Source: Triglochin maritima (Eukaryota > Streptophyta > Magnoliopsida > Alismatales > Juncaginaceae). Taken from it: DNA of 64,000 nt. Shown here one piece after another: positions 48,882-63,460 of the stretch. Under the pieces are notes generated by a model. It was given only the letters and a program-made list of their open reading frames with translations, ran no database searches and was not told the DNA's origin. A program made the translations under genes and the position numbers. Every line of letters starts with the position of its first letter. Within the stretch, counting starts at the first letter, position 1. The stretch is from NCBI GenBank assembly GCA_963682175.1, contig OY821793.1, positions 25,813,493 through 25,877,492 of the forward strand. The letters are read 5' to 3'.

Positions 48882-51800
48882 CTAAGGCTCACCTAAGGTC
48901 CACTCAGGCCATTGCTTGGGACAAATGATGCGGTAGCTTCCACTTTGCCCGCGGGAAACACCCATGGACTTCCAAACGCGTTTTGGAAGCGAATGGGGTA
49001 GGCAACAACCGTGGGAACCCAAGCATGGGCACGAGCAACGTCCCAAAGAACTTTCCCCACGAGAAACCCCCATTCACTTCCGGACGCGTTCGGAAGTGCA
49101 CGGGAAGGCAACAACCTTGGGCAACCGAGCACGTCGAAGAGCAACGTCCACAGGCACCTTGGTCTTTGCCCACGAGCAACCCCCATTTCACCTACAAGTG
49201 CGCTTTCACTTCGAAACGTGTTTTGGAAGCGAATGCCGTAGGCCACTGCCGCGAGCACACACTAGGCCCTAGCGTGGCGCTGAAATGCCAACTATGACAA
49301 CACTAGGCTAGTGTCCATCGCCCGACCGCCAAATCACTCCGAGATGGGTGCACCTCGTAGATAACGCGGATGGATATGTGGGGTCCTAAGTTCCATAAAC
49401 CTTGGTTGGGCCGCCTAAAGACCACTTAGAAACTAGGTGTGGGGCTGGCCACATGCCACGCGTGGTGCTGGCCAAAGGCCACTCCGTCGCCACCCTGCAG
49501 GCCAACACCAAATCGGCTGCGCCTCGAGCATCCGACCTCCAAATTGAGCGTTCTAACATGCATTACGTAGACAATTCATCCCTCTATCTGCCCCTAAAAT
49601 ATCAGAGCAAACGCCGCAGTATTCGGGGTCGCGCCTCCTCCAAGAAAACGTAGCTCCCTACCAGCCACGCCCCCACATCATCAGCATTCTTCATGTCATC
49701 GCGCCTCGCCCTACATACATCTAAATCGGGTATTCTAAGAGGATTTACCCATCCAATCCTCCGCACTATGTGGTCGGGTGCCCAAATATAGACTAAGGCT
49801 CACCTAAGGTCCACTCAGGCCATTGCTTGGGACAAACGATGCGGCAGCTTCCACTTTGCCCGCGGGCAACACCCATGGACTTCCAAACGTGTTTTCGAAG
49901 CGAATGGGGTAGGAAACAACATTGGGAACCCAAGCATGGGCACGAGCCACGTCCCAAAGAACTTTCCCCACGAGAAACCCCCATTCCCTTCCGGACGCGT
50001 TCGGAAGTGCACGGGAAGGCAACAACCTTGGGCAACCGAGCACGTCGAAGAGCAACGTCCACAGGCACCTTGGTCTTTGCCCACGAGCAACCTCCATTTC
50101 ACCTACAAGTGCGCTTTCACTTCCAAACATGTTTTGGAAGCGAATGCCGCAGGCCACTGCCCCGAGCACACACTAGGCCCTAGCGTGGCGCTGACATGCC
50201 AACTATGAAAACACTAGGCTAGTGTCCATCGCCCGACCACCAAATCACTCCGAGATGGGTGCACCTCGTAGATAACGCGGATGGATATGTGGGGTCCTAA
50301 GTTCCATAAACCGTGGTTGGGCCGCCTAAAGACCACTTAGAAACTAGGTGTGGGGCTGGCCACATGCCACGCGTGGAGCTGGCCAAAGGCCACTCCGTCG
50401 CCACCCTGCAGGCCAACACCAAATCGGCTTCGCCTCGAGCATCCGACCTCCAAATCGAGCGTTCTAACTTGCATTACGTAGACAATTCATCCCTCTATCT
50501 TCTCGTAAAATTTCAGAGTAAACGCTCAAGTATTCGGGGTCGCGCCTCCTCCAAGAAGACGTAGCTCCCTACCAGCCACACCCCCACATCATCAGCATTC
50601 TTCATCTCATCGCGCCTCGCCCTACATACATCTAAATCGGGCATTCTAAGAGGAGTTACCCATCCACTCCTCCTCACTATGTGCTCGATTGCCCAAATAT
50701 AGACTAAGGCTCACCTAAGGTCCACTCAGGCCATTGCTTGGGACAAACGATGCGGCAGCTTCCACTTTGCCCGCGGGCAACACCCATGGACTTCCAAACG
50801 TGTTTTGGAAGCGAATGGGGTAGGAAACAACCATGGGAACCCAAGCATGGGCACGAGCCACGTCCCAAAGAACTTTCCCCACGAGAAACCCCCATTCCCT
50901 TCCGGACGCGTTCGGAAGTGCACGGGAAGGCAACAACCTTGGGCAACCGAGCACGTCGAAGAGCAACGTCCACAGGCACCTTGGTCTTTGCCCACGAGCA
51001 ACCTCCATTTCACCTACAAGTGCGCTTTCACTTCCAAACATGTTTTGGAAGCGAATGCCGCAGGCCACTGCCCCGAGCACACAGTAGGCCCTAGCGTGGC
51101 GCTGACATGCCAACTATGAAAACACTAGGCTAGTGTCCATCGCCCGACCACCAAATCACTCCGAGATGGGTGCGCCTCGTAGATAACGCGGATGGATATG
51201 TGGGGTCCTAAGTTCCATAAACCGTGGTTGGGCCGCCTAAAGACCACTTAGAAACTAGGTGTGGGGCTGGCCACATGCCACGCGTGGAGCTGGCCAAAGG
51301 CCACTCCGTCGCCACCCTGCAGGCCAACACCAAATCGGCTGCGCCTCGAGCATCCGACCTCCAAATCGAGCGTTCTAACTTGCATTACGTAGACAATTCA
51401 TCCCTCTATCTTCTCGTAAAATTTCAGAGTAAACGCTCAAGTATTCGGGGTCGCGCCTCCTCCAAGAAGACGTAGCTCCCTACCAGCCACACCCCCACAT
51501 CATCAGCATTCTTCATCTCATCGCGCCTCGCCCTACATACATCTAAATCGGGCATTCTAAGAGGAGTTACCCATCCACTCCTCCTCACTATGTGCTCGAT
51601 TGCCCAAATATAGACTAAGGCTCACCTAAGGTCCACTCAGGCCATTGCTTGGGACAAACGATGCGGCAGCTTCCACTTTGCCCGCGGGCAACACCCATGG
51701 ACTTCCAAACGTGTTTTGGAAGCGAATGGGGTAGGCAACAACCGTGGGAACCCAAGCATGGGCACGAGCCACGTCCCAAAGAACTTTCCCCATGAGAAAC

Positions 51801-53436
51801 CCCCATTCCCTTCCGGACGCGTTCGGAAGTGCACGGGAAGGCAACAACCTTGGGCAACCGAGCACGTCGAAGAGCAACGTCCACAGGCACCTTGGTCTTT
51901 GCCCACGAGCAACCTCCATTTCACCTACAAGTGCGCTTTCACTTCCAAACGTGGTTTGGAAGCGAATGCCGCAGGCCACTGCCGCGAGCACACACTAGGC
52001 CCTAGCGTGGCGCTGACATGCCAACTATGACAACACTAGGCTAGTGTCCATCGCCCGACCGCCAAATCACTCCGAGATGGGTGCGCCTCGTAGATAACGC
52101 GGATGGATATGTGGGGTCCTAAGTTCCATAAACCGTGGTTGGGCCACCTAAAGACCACTTAGAAACTAGGTGTGGGGCTGGCCACATGCCACGCGTGGAG
52201 CTGGCCAAAGGCCACTCCGTCGCCACCCTGCAGGCCAACACCAAATCGGCGGCGCCTCGAGTATCCGTCCTCCAAATCAAGCGTTCTAACTTGCATTAGG
52301 TAGACAATTCATCCCTCTATCTGCCCCTAAAATTTCAGAGCAAACTCCCAAGTATTTGGGGTCGCGCCTCCTCCAAGAAGACGTAGCTCCCTACCAGCCA
52401 CACCCCCACATCATCAGCATTCTTCATCTCATCGCGCCTCGCCCTACATACATCTAAATCGGGCATTCTAAGAGGAGTTACCCATCCACTCCTCCTCACT
52501 ATGTGCTCGGGTGCCCAAATATAGACTAAGGCTCACCTAAGGTCCACTCAGGCCATTGCTTGGGACAAACGATGCGGCAGCTTCCACTTTGCCCGCGGGC
52601 AACACCCATGGACTTCCAAACGTGTTTTGGAAGCGAATGGGGTAGGCAACAACCGTGGGAACCCAAGCATGGCCACGAGCAACGTCCCAAAGAACTTTCC
52701 CCACGAGAAACCCCCATTCCCTTCCGGACGCGTTCGGAAGTGCACGGGAAGGCAACAACCTTGGGCAACCGAGCACGTCGAAGAGCAACGTCCACAGGCA
52801 CCTTGGTCTTTGCCCACGAGCAACCTCCATTTCACCTACAAGTGCGCTTTCACTTCCAAACGTGTTTTGGAAGAGAATGCCGCAGGCCACTGCCGCGAGC
52901 ACACACTAGGCCCTAGCGTGGCGCTGACATGCCAACTATGACAACACTAGGCTAGTGTCCATCGCCCGACCGCCAAATCACTCCGAGATGGGTGCGCCTC
53001 GTAGATAACGCGGATGGATATGTGGGGTCCTAAGTTCCATAAACCGTGGTTGGGCCGTCTAAAGACCACTTAGAAACTAGGTGTGGGGCTGGCCACATGC
53101 CACGCGTGGAGCTGGCCAAAGGCCACTCCGTCGCCACCCTGCAGGCCAACACCAAATCGGCTGCGCCTCGAGCATCCGACCTCTAAATCGAGCGTTCTAA
53201 CTTGCATTACGTAGAACATTCATCCCTCTATCGGCCCCTAAAATTTCAGAGCAAACGCCCAAGTATTCAGGGTCGGGCCTCCTCCAAGAAGACGTAGCTC
53301 CCTACCAGCCACGCCCCCACATCATAAGCATTCTTCATCTCATCACGCCTCGCCCTACATACATCTAAATCGGGCATTCTAAGAGGAGTTACCCATCCAC
53401 TCCTCCTCACTATGTGCTCGGGTGCCCAAATATAGA
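48882..53436. repeat. Monomers M54-M58, first copy of a 5/6-monomer block
   Basis: M54 matches M59 at an offset of 4555 bp (GAATGCCGTAGG, GAAATGCC, GGTGCTGGCC, AAATATCAG). M55 and M56 match M61 and M62 at 5466 bp (CCAAACATG, GCCCCGAGC, CTATGAAAAC, CTTCTCGTAAAA). M57 ends with the GTATCCGTCC tail type; M58 is the M49 type. Confidence 0.82.
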
Positions 53437-56400
53437 CTAAGGCTCACCTAAGGTCCACTCAGGCCATTGCTTGGGACAAATGATGCGGTAGCTTCCACTT
53501 TGCCCGCGGGAAACACCCATGGACTTCCAAACGCGTTTTGGAAGCGAATGGGGTAGGCAACAACCGTGGGAACCCAAGCATGGGCACGAGCAACGTCCCA
53601 AAGAACTTTCCCCACGAGAAACCCCCATTCACTTCCGGACGCGTTCGGAAGTGCACGGGAAGGCAACAACCTTGGGCAACCGAGCACGTCGAAGAGCAAC
53701 GTCCACAGGCACCTTGGTCTTTGCCCACGAGCAACCCCCATTTCACCTACAAGTGCGCTTTCACTTCGAAACGTGTTTTGGAAGCGAATGCCGTAGGCCA
53801 CTGCCGCGAGCACACACTAGGCCCTAGCGTGGCGCTGAAATGCCAACTATGACAACACTAGGCTAGTGTCCATCGCCCGACCGCCAAATCACTCCGAGAT
53901 GGGTGCACCTCGTAGATAACGCGGATGGATATGTGGGGTCCTAAGTTCCATAAACCTTGGTTGGGCCGCCTAAAGACACCTTAGAAACTAGGTGTGGGGC
54001 TGGCCACATGCCACGCGTGGTGCTGGCCAAAGGCCACTCCGTCGCCACCCTGCAGGCCAACACCAAATCGGCTGCGCCTCGAGCATCCGACCTCCAAATT
54101 GAGCGTTCTAACATGCATTACGTAGACAATTCATCCCTCTATCTGCCCCTAAAATATCAGAGCAAACGCCGCAGTATTCGGGGTCGCGCCTCCTCCAAGA
54201 AAACGTAGCTCCCTACCAGCCACGCCCCCACATCATCAGCATTCTTCATGTCATCGCGCCTCGCCCTACATACATCTAAATCGGGTATTCTAAGAGGATT
54301 TACCCATCCAATCCTCCGCACTATGTGGTCGGGTGCCCAAATATAGACTAAGGCTCACCTAAGGTCCACTCAGGCCATTGCTTGGGACAAACGATGCGGC
54401 AGCTTCCACTTTGCCCGCGGGCAACACCCATGGACTTCCAAACGTGTTTTGGAAGCGAATGGGGTAGGCAACAACCGTGGGAATCCAAGCATGGGCAGGA
54501 GCCACGTCCCAAAGAACTTTCCCCATGAGAAACCCCCATTCCCTTCCGGACGCGTTCGGAAGTGCACGGGAAGGCAACAACCTTGGGCAACCGAGCACGT
54601 CGAAGAGCAACGTCCACAGGCACCTTGGTCTTTGCCCACGAGCAACCTCCATTTCACCTACAAGTGCGCTTTCACTTCCAAACGTGTTTTGGAAGCGAAT
54701 GCCGCAGGCCACTGCCGCGAGCACACACTAGGCCCTAGCGTGGCGCTGACATGCCAACTATGACAACACTAGGCTAGTGTCCATCGCCCGACCGCCAAAT
54801 CACTCCGAGATGGGTGCGCCTCGTAGATAACGCGGATGGATATGTGGAGTCCTAAGTTCCATAAACCGTGGTTGGGCCGCCTAAAGACCACTTAGAAACT
54901 AGGTGTGGGGCTGGCCACATGCCACGCGTGGAGCTGGCCAAAGGCCACTCCGTCGCCACCCTGCAGGCCAACACCAAATCGGCTGCGCCTCGAGCATCCG
55001 ACCTCCAAATCGAGCGTTCTAAGTTGCATTAGGTAGACAATTCATCCCTCTATCTGCCCCTAAAATTTCAGAGCAAACGCCCAAGTATTCGGGGTCGCGC
55101 CTCCTCCAAGAAGACGTAGCTCCCTACCAGCCACACCCCCACATCATCAGCATTCTTCATCTCATCGCGCCTCGCCCTACATACATCTAAATCGGGCATT
55201 CTAAGAGGAGTTACCCATACACTCCTCCTCACTATGTGCTCGGGTGCCCAAATATAGACTAAGGCTCACCTAAGGTCCACTCAGGCCATTGCTTGGGACA
55301 AACGATGCGGCAGCTTCCACTTTGCCCGCGGGCAACACCCATGGACTTCCAAACGTGTTTTCGAAGCGAATGGGGTAGGAAACAACCATGGGAACCCAAG
55401 CATGGGCACGAGCCACGTCCCAAAGAACTTTCCCCACGAGAAACCCCCATTCCCTTCCGGACGCGTTCGGAAGTGCACGGGAAGGCAACAACCTTGGGCA
55501 ACCGAGCACGTCGAAGAGCAACGTCCACAGGCACCTTGGTCTTTGCCCACGAGCAACCTCCATTTCACCTACAAGTGCGCTTTCACTTCCAAACATGTTT
55601 TGGAAGCGAATGCCGCAGGCCACTGCCCCGAGCACACACTAGGCCCTAGCGTGGCGCTGACATGCCAACTATGAAAACACTAGGCTAGTGTCCATCGCCC
55701 GACCACCAAATCACTCCGAGATGGGTGCGCCTCGTAGATAACGCGGATGGATATGTGGGGTCCTAAGTTCCATAAACCGTGGTTGGGCCGCCTAAAGACC
55801 ACTTAGAAACTAGGTGTGGGGCTGGCCACATGCCACGCGTGGAGCTGGCCAAAGGCCACTCCGTCGCCACCCTGCAGGCCAACACCAAATCGGCTGCGCC
55901 TCGAGCATCCGACCTCCAAATCGAGCGTTCTAACTTGCATTACGTAGACAATTCATCCCTCTATCTTCTCGTAAAATTTCAGAGTAAACGCTCAAGTATT
56001 CGGGGTCGCGCCTCCTCCAATAAGACGTAGCTCCCTACCAGCCACACCCCCACATCATCAGCATTCTTCATCTCATCGCGCCTCGCCCTACATACATCTA
56101 AATCGGGCATTCTAAGAGGAGTTACCCATCCACTCCTCCTCACTATGTGCTCGATTGCCCAAATATAGACTAAGGCTCACCTAAGGTCCACTCAGGCCAT
56201 TGCTTGGGACAAACGATGCGGCAGCTTCCACTTTGCCCGCGGGCAACACCCATGGACTTCCAAACGTGTTTTGGAAGCGAATGGGGTAGGAAACAACCAT
56301 GGGAACCCAAGCATGGGCACGAGCCACGTCCCAAAGAACTTTCCCCACGAGAAACCCCCATTCCCTTCCGGACGCGTTCGGAAGTGCACGGGAAGGCAAC

Positions 56401-57080
56401 AACCTTGGGCAACCGAGCACGTCGAAGAGCAACGTCCACAGGCACCTTGGTCTTTGCCCACGAGCAACCTCCATTTCACCTACAAGTGCGCTTTCACTTC
56501 CAAACATGTTTTGGAAGCGAATGCCGCAGGCCACTGCCCCGAGCACACAGTAGGCCCTAGCGTGGCGCTGACATGCCAACTATGAAAACACTAGGCTAGT
56601 GTCCATCGCCCGACCACCAAATCACTCCGAGATGGGTGCGCCTCGTAGATAACGCGGATGGATATGTGGGGTCCTAAGTTCCATAAACCGTGGTTGGGCC
56701 GCCTAAAGACCACTTAGAAACTAGGTGTGGGGCTGGCCACATGCCACGCGTGGAGCTGGCCAAAGGCCACTCCGTCGCCACCCTGCAGGCCAACACCAAA
56801 TCGGCTACGCCTCGAGCATCCGACCTCCAAATCGAGCGTTCTAACTTGCATTACGTAGAAAATTCATCCCTCTATCTGCCCCTAAAATTTCAGAGCAAAC
56901 GCCCAAGCATTCGGGGTCGCGCCTCCTCCAAGAAGACGTAGCTCCCTACCAGCCACACCCCCACATCATCAGCATTCTTCATCTCATCGCGCCTCGCCCT
57001 ACATACATCTAAATCGGGCATTCTAAGAGGAGTTACCCATCCACTCCTCCTCACTATGTGCTCGGGTGCCCAAATATAGA
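53437..57080. repeat. Monomers M59-M62, second copy with extra unit M60
   Basis: M59 repeats M54, with a private AAAGACACCTTAG in its tail. M60 (54348) has no counterpart between M54 and M55 and resembles M57 in its head (CCATGAG, GAGCCACG). It has private GGGAATCCAAG, GGGCAGGAGCC and GTGGAGTCC. M61-M62 repeat M55-M56. Confidence 0.82.
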
Positions 57081-58903
57081 CTAAGGCTCACCTAAGGTCC
57101 ACTCAGGCCATTGCTTGGGACAAACGATGCGGCAGCTTCCACTTTGCCCGCGGGCAACACCCATGGACTTCCAAACGTGTTTTGGAAGCGAATGGGGTAG
57201 CCAACAACCGTGGGAACCCAAGCATGGCCACGAGCAACGTCCCAAAGAACTTTCCCCACGAGAAACCCCCATTCCCTTCCGGACGCGTTCGGAAGTGCAC
57301 GGGAAGGCAACAACCTTGGGCAACCGAGCACGTCGAAGAGCAACGTCCACAGGCACCTTGGTCTTTGCCCACGAGCAACCTCCATTTCACCTACAAGTGC
57401 GCTTTCACTTCCAAACGTGTTTTGGGAGAGAATGCCGCAGGCCACTGCCGCGAGCACACACTAGGCCCTAGCGTGGCGCTGACATGCCAACTATGACAAC
57501 ACTAGGCTAGTGTCCATCGCCCGACCGCCAAATCACTCCGAGATGGGTGCGCCTCGTAGATAACGCGGATGGATATGTGGGGTCCTAAGTTCCATAAACC
57601 GTGGTTGGGCCGCCTAAAGACCACTTAGAAACTAGGTGTGGGGCTGGCCACATGCCACGCGTGGAGCTGGCCAAAGGCCACTCCGTCGCCACCCTGCAGG
57701 CCAACACCAAATCGGTTGCGCCTCGAGCATCCGACCTCCAAATCGAGCGTTCTAACTTGCATTACGTAGACAATTCATCCCTCTATCTTCTCGTAAAATT
57801 TCAGAGTAAACGCTCAAGTATTCGGGGTCGCGCCTCCTCCAAGAAGACGTAGCTCCCTACCAGCCACACCCCCACATCATCAGCATTCTTCATCTCATCG
57901 CGCCTCGCCCTACATACATCTAAATCGGGCATTCTAAGAGGAGTTACCCATCCACTCCTCCTCACTACGTGCTCGGGTGCCCAAATATAGACTAAGGCTC
58001 ACCTAAGGTCCACTCAGGCCATTGCTTGGGACAAACGATGCGGCAGCTTCCACTTTGCCCGCGGGCAACACCCATGGACTTAGAAATGCGTTTTGGAAAC
58101 GAATGGGGTAGGCAACAACCGTGGGAACCCAAGCATGGCCACGAGCAACGTCCCAAAGAACTTTCCCCACGAGAAACCCCCATTCCCTTCCGGACGCGTT
58201 CGAAAGTGCACGGGAAGGCAACAACCTTGGGCAACCGAGCACGTCGAAGAGCAACGTCCACAGGCACCTTGGTCTTTGCCCACGAGCAACCTCCATTTTC
58301 ACCTACAAGTGCGCTTTCACTTCCAAACGTGTTTTGGAAGCGAATGCCGCAGGCCACTGCCGCGAGCACACACTAGGCCCTATCGTGGCGCTGACATGCC
58401 AATTATGACAACACTAGGCTAGTGTCCATCGCCCGACCGCCAAATCACTCCGAGATGGGTGCGCCTCGTAGATAACGCGGATAGATATGTGGGTTCCTAA
58501 GTTCCATGAACCGTGGTTGGGCCGCCTAAAGACCACTTAGAAACTAGGTGTGGGGCTGGCCACATGCCACGCGTGGAGCTTGCCAAAGGCCACTCCGTCG
58601 CCACCCTGCAGGCCAACACCAAATCGGCTTCGCCTCGAGCATCCGACCTCCAAATCGAGCGTTCTAAGTTGCATTACGTAGAAAATTCATCCCTCTATCT
58701 GCCCCTAAAATTTCAGAGCAAACGCCCAAGTATTCGGGGTCGCGCCTCCTCCAAGAAGACGTAGCTCCCTACCAGCCACACCCCCACATCATCAGCATTC
58801 TTCATCTCATCGCGCCTCGCCCTACATACATCTAAATCGGGCATTCTAAGAGGAGTTACCCATCCACTCCTCCTCACTATGTGCTCGGGTGCCCAAATAT
58901 AGA
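57081..58903. repeat. 1823-bp dimer, copy 1 (M63-M64)
   Basis: M63 has GCATGGCCACG and TTTTGGGAGAG, with a private GTAGCCAAC. M64 has GGACTTAGAAATGCG, CGTTCGAAAGTG, an extra T in CCATTTTCACC (912 bp), CCTATCGTGGC and CCAATTATG. Its tail has GTGGGTTCC and CATGAACC. Confidence 0.87.
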
Positions 58904-60726
58904 CTAAGGCTCACCTAAGGTCCACTCAGGCCATTGCTTGGGACAAACGATGCGGCAGCTTCCACTTTGCCCGCGGGCAACACCCATGGACTTCCAAACG
59001 TGTTTTGGAAGCGAATGGGGTAGGCAACAACCGTGGGAACCCAAGCATGGCCACGAGCAACGTCCCAAAGAACTTTCCCCACGAGAAACCCCCATTCCCT
59101 TCCGGACGCGTTCGGAAGTGCACGGGAAGGCAACAACCTTGGGCAACCGAGCACGTCGAAGAGCAACGTCCACAGGCACCTTGGTCTTTGCCCACGAGCA
59201 ACCTCCATTTCACCTACAAGTGCGCTTTCACTTCCAAACGTGTTTTGGGAGAGAATGCCGCAGGCCACTGCCGCGAGCACACACTAGGCCCTAGCGTGGC
59301 GCTGACATGCCAACTATGACAACACTAGGCTAGTGTCCATCGCCCGACCGCCAAATCACTCCGAGATGGGTGCGCCTCGTAGATAACGCGGATGGATATG
59401 TGGGGTCCTAAGTTCCATAAACCGTGGTTGGGCCGCCTAAAGACCACTTAGAAACTAGGTGTGGGGCTGGCCACATGCCACGCGTGGAGCTGGCCAAAGG
59501 CCACTCCGTCGCCACCCTGCAGGCCAACACCAAATCGGTTGCGCCTCGAGCATCCGACCTCCAAATCGAGCGTTCTAACTTGCATTACGTAGACAATTCA
59601 TCCCTCTATCTTCTCGTAAAATTTCAGAGTAAACGCTCAAGTATTCGGGGTCGCGCCTCCTCCAAGAAGACGTAGCTCCCTACCAGCCACACCCCCACAT
59701 CATCAGCATTCTTCATCTCATCGCGCCTCGCCCTACATACATCTAAATCGGGCATTCTAAGAGGAGTTACCCATCCACTCCTCCTCACTATGTGCTCGGG
59801 TGCCCAAATATAGACTAAGGCTCACCTAAGGTCCACTCAGGCCATTGCTTGGGACAAACGATGCGGCAGCTTCCACTTTGCCCGCGGGCAACACCCATGG
59901 ACTTAGAAACGCGTTTTGGAAACGAATGGGGTAGGCAACAACCGTGGGAACCCAAGCATGGCCACGAGCAACGTCCCAAAGAACTTTCCCCACGAGAAAC
60001 CCCCATTCCCTTCCGGACGCGTTCGAAAGTGCACGGGAAGGCAACAACCTTGGGCAACCGAGCACGTCGAAGAGCAACGTCCACAGGCACCTTGGTCTTT
60101 GCCCACGAGCAACCTCCATTTTCACCTACAAGTGCGCTTTCACTTCCAAACGTGTTTTGGAAGCGAATGCCGCAGGCCACTGCCGCGAGCACACACTAGG
60201 CCCTATCGTGGCGCTGACATGCCAATTATGACAACACTAGGCTAGTGTCCATCGCCCGACCGCCAAATCACTCCGAGATGGGTGCGCCTCGTAGATAACG
60301 CGGATAGATATGTGGGTTCCTAAGTTCCATGAACCGTGGTTGGGCCGCCTAAAGACCACTTAGAAACTAGGTGTGGGGCTGGCCACATGCCACGCGTGGA
60401 GCTTGCCAAAGGCCACTCCGTCGCCACCCTGCAGGCCAACACCAAATCGGCTTCGCCTCGAGCATCCGACCTCCAAATCGAGCGTTCTAAGTTGCATTAC
60501 GTAGAAAATTCATCCCTCTATCTGCCCCTAAAATTTCAGAGCAAACGCCCAAGTATTCGGGGTCGCGCCTCCTCCAAGAAGACGTAGCTCCCTACCAGCC
60601 ACACCCCCACATCATCAGCATTCTTCATCTCATCGCGCCTCGCCCTACATACATCTAAATCGGGCATTCTAAGAGGAGTTACCCATCCACTCCTCCTCAC
60701 TATGTGCTCGGGTGCCCAAATATAGA
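58904..60726. repeat. 1823-bp dimer, copy 2 (M65-M66)
   Basis: This repeats M63-M64 with GTAGGCAAC restored and GGACTTAGAAACGCG in M66. It keeps the extra T, GGAAACGAATG and the CATGAACC tail. Confidence 0.87.
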
Positions 60727-62549
60727 CTAAGGCTCACCTAAGGTCCACTCAGGCCATTGCTTGGGACAAACGATGCGGCAGCTTCCACTTTGCCCGCGGG
60801 CAACACCCATGGACTTCCAAACGTGTTTTGGAAGCGAATGGGGTAGGCAACAACCGTGGGAACCCAAGCATGGCCACGAGCAACGTCCCAAAGAACTTTC
60901 CCCACGAGAAACCCCCATTCCCTTCCGGACGCGTTCGGAAGTGCACGGGAAGGCAACAACCTTGGGCAACCGAGCACGTCGAAGAGCAACGTCCACAGGC
61001 ACCTTGGTCTTTGCCCACGAGCAACCTCCATTTCACCTACAAGTGCGCTTTCACTTCCAAACGTGTTTTGGAAGAGAATGCCGCAGGCCACTGCCGCGAG
61101 CACACACTAGGCCCTAGCGTGGCGCTGACATGCCAACTATGACAACACTAGGCTAGTGTCCATCGCCCGACCGCCAAATCACTCCGAGATGGGTGCGCCT
61201 CGTAGATAACGCGGATGGATATGTGGGGTCCTAAGTTCCATAAACCGTGGTTGGGCCGCCTAAAGACCACTTAGAAACTAGGTGTGGGGCTGGCCACATG
61301 CCACGCGTGGAGCTGGCCAAAGGCCACTCCGTCGCCACCCTGCAGGCCAACACCAAATCGGCTGCGCCTCGAGCATCCGACCTCCAAATCGAGCGTTCTA
61401 ACTTGCATTACGTAGACAATTCATCCCTCTATCTTCTCGTAAAATTTCAGAGTAAACGCTCAAGTATTCGGGGTCGCGCCTCCTCCAAGAAGACGTAGCT
61501 CCCTACCAGCCACACCCCCACATCATCAGCATTCTTCATCTCATCGCGCCTCGCCCTACATACATCTTAATCGGGCATTCTAAGAGGAGTTACCCATCCA
61601 CTCCTCCTCACTATGTGCTCGGGTGCCCAAATATAGACTAAGGCTCACCTAAGGTCCACTCAGGCCATTGCTTGGGACAAACGATGCGGCAGCTTCCACT
61701 TTGCCCGCGGGCAACACCCATGGACTTAGAAACGCGTTTTGGAAGCGAATGGGGTAGGCAACAACCGTGGGAACCCAAGCATGGCCACGAGCAACGTCCC
61801 AAAGAACTTTCCCCACGAGAAACCCCCATTCCCTTCCGGACGCGTTCGAAAGTGCACGGGAAGGCAACAACCTTGGGCAACCGAGCACGTCGAAGAGCTA
61901 CGTCCACAGGCACCTTGGTCTTTGCCCACGAGCAACCTCCATTTTCACCTACGAGTGCGCTTTCACTTCCAAACGTGTTTTGGAAGCGAATGCCGCAGGC
62001 CACTGCCGCGAGCACACACTAGGCCCTATCGTGGCGCTGACATGCCAATTATGACAACACTAGGCTAGTGTCCATCGCCCGACCGCCAAATCACTCCGAG
62101 ATGGGTGCGCCTCGTAGATAACACGGATGGATATGTGGGTTCCTAAGTTCCATAAACCGTGGTTGGGCCGCCTAAAGACCACTTAGAAACTAGGTGTGGG
62201 GCTGGCCACATGCCACGCGTGGAGCTTGCCAAAGGCCACTCCGTCGCCACCCTGCAGGCCAACAACAAATCGGCTTCGCCTCGAGCATCCGACCTCCAAA
62301 TCGAGCGTTCTAAGTTGCATTACGTAGAAAATTCATCCCTCTATCTGCCCCTAAAATTTCAGAGCAAACGCCCAAGTATTCGGGGTCACGCCTCCTCCAA
62401 GAAGACGTAGCTCCCTACCAGCCACACCCCCACATCATCAGCATTCTTCATCTCATCGCGCCTCGCCCTACATACATCTAAATCGGGCATTCTAAGAGGA
62501 GTTACCCATCCACTCCTCCTCACTATGTGCTCGGGTGCCCAAATATAGA
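60727..62549. repeat. 1823-bp dimer, copy 3 (M67-M68)
   Basis: This is the most diverged of the three dimers: TTTTGGAAGAG in M67, GGAAGCGAATG, GAGCTACGTCC and CCTACGAGTGC in M68, and CATAAACC in its tail. M68 keeps the extra T (912 bp). Confidence 0.87.
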
Positions 62550-63460
62550 CTAAGGCTCACCTAAGGTCCACTCAGGCCATTGCTTGGGACAAACGATGCG
62601 GCAGCTTCCACTTTGCCCGCGGGCAACACCCATGGACTTAGAAACGCGTTTTGGAAGCGAATGGGGTAGGCAACAACCGTGGGAACCCAAGCATGGCCAC
62701 GAGCAACGTCCCAAAGAACTTTCCCCACGAGAAACCCCCATTCCCGTCCGGACACGTTCGGAAGTGCACGGGAAGGCAACAACCTTGGGCAACCGAGCAC
62801 GTCGAAGAGCAACGTCCACAGGCACCTTGGTCTTTGCCCACGAGCAACCTCCATTTCACCTACAAGTGCGCTTTCACTTCCAAACGTGTTTTGGAAGCGA
62901 ATGCCGCAGGCCACTGCCGCGAGCACACACTATGCCCTAGCGTGGCGCTGACATGCCAATTATGATAACACTAGGCTAGTGTCCATCGCCCGACCGCCAA
63001 ATCACTCCGAGATTAGTGCGCCTCGTAGATAACGCGGATGGATATGTGGGGTCCTAAGTTCCATAAACCGTGGTTGGTCCGTCTAAAGACCACTTAGAAA
63101 CTAGGTGTGGGGCTGGCCACATGCCACGCGTGGAGCTGGCCAAAGGCCACTCCGTCGCCACCCTGCAGGCCAACACGAAATCGGCTGCGCCTCGAGCATC
63201 CGACCTCCAAATCGAGCGTTCTAACTTGCATGACGTAGACAATTCATCCCTCTATCTGCCCCTATAATTTCAGAGCAAACGCCCAAGTATTCGGGGTCGC
63301 GCCTCCTCCAAGAAGACGTAGCTCCCTACCAGCCACGCCCCCACATCATCAGCATTCTTCATGTCATCGCGCCTCGCCCTACATACATCTAAATCGGGCA
63401 TTCTAAGAGGAGTTACCCATCCACTCCTCCTCACTATGTGCTCGGGTGACCAAATATAGA
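62550..63460. repeat. Monomer M69
   Basis: M69 has GGACTTAGAAACG like M68 but no extra T. Private changes include CCCGTCCGGACACG, ACTATGCCC, ATGATAACAC, GAGATTAGTGCG, GGTTGGTCCG and CACGAAATCGG. Confidence 0.9.
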
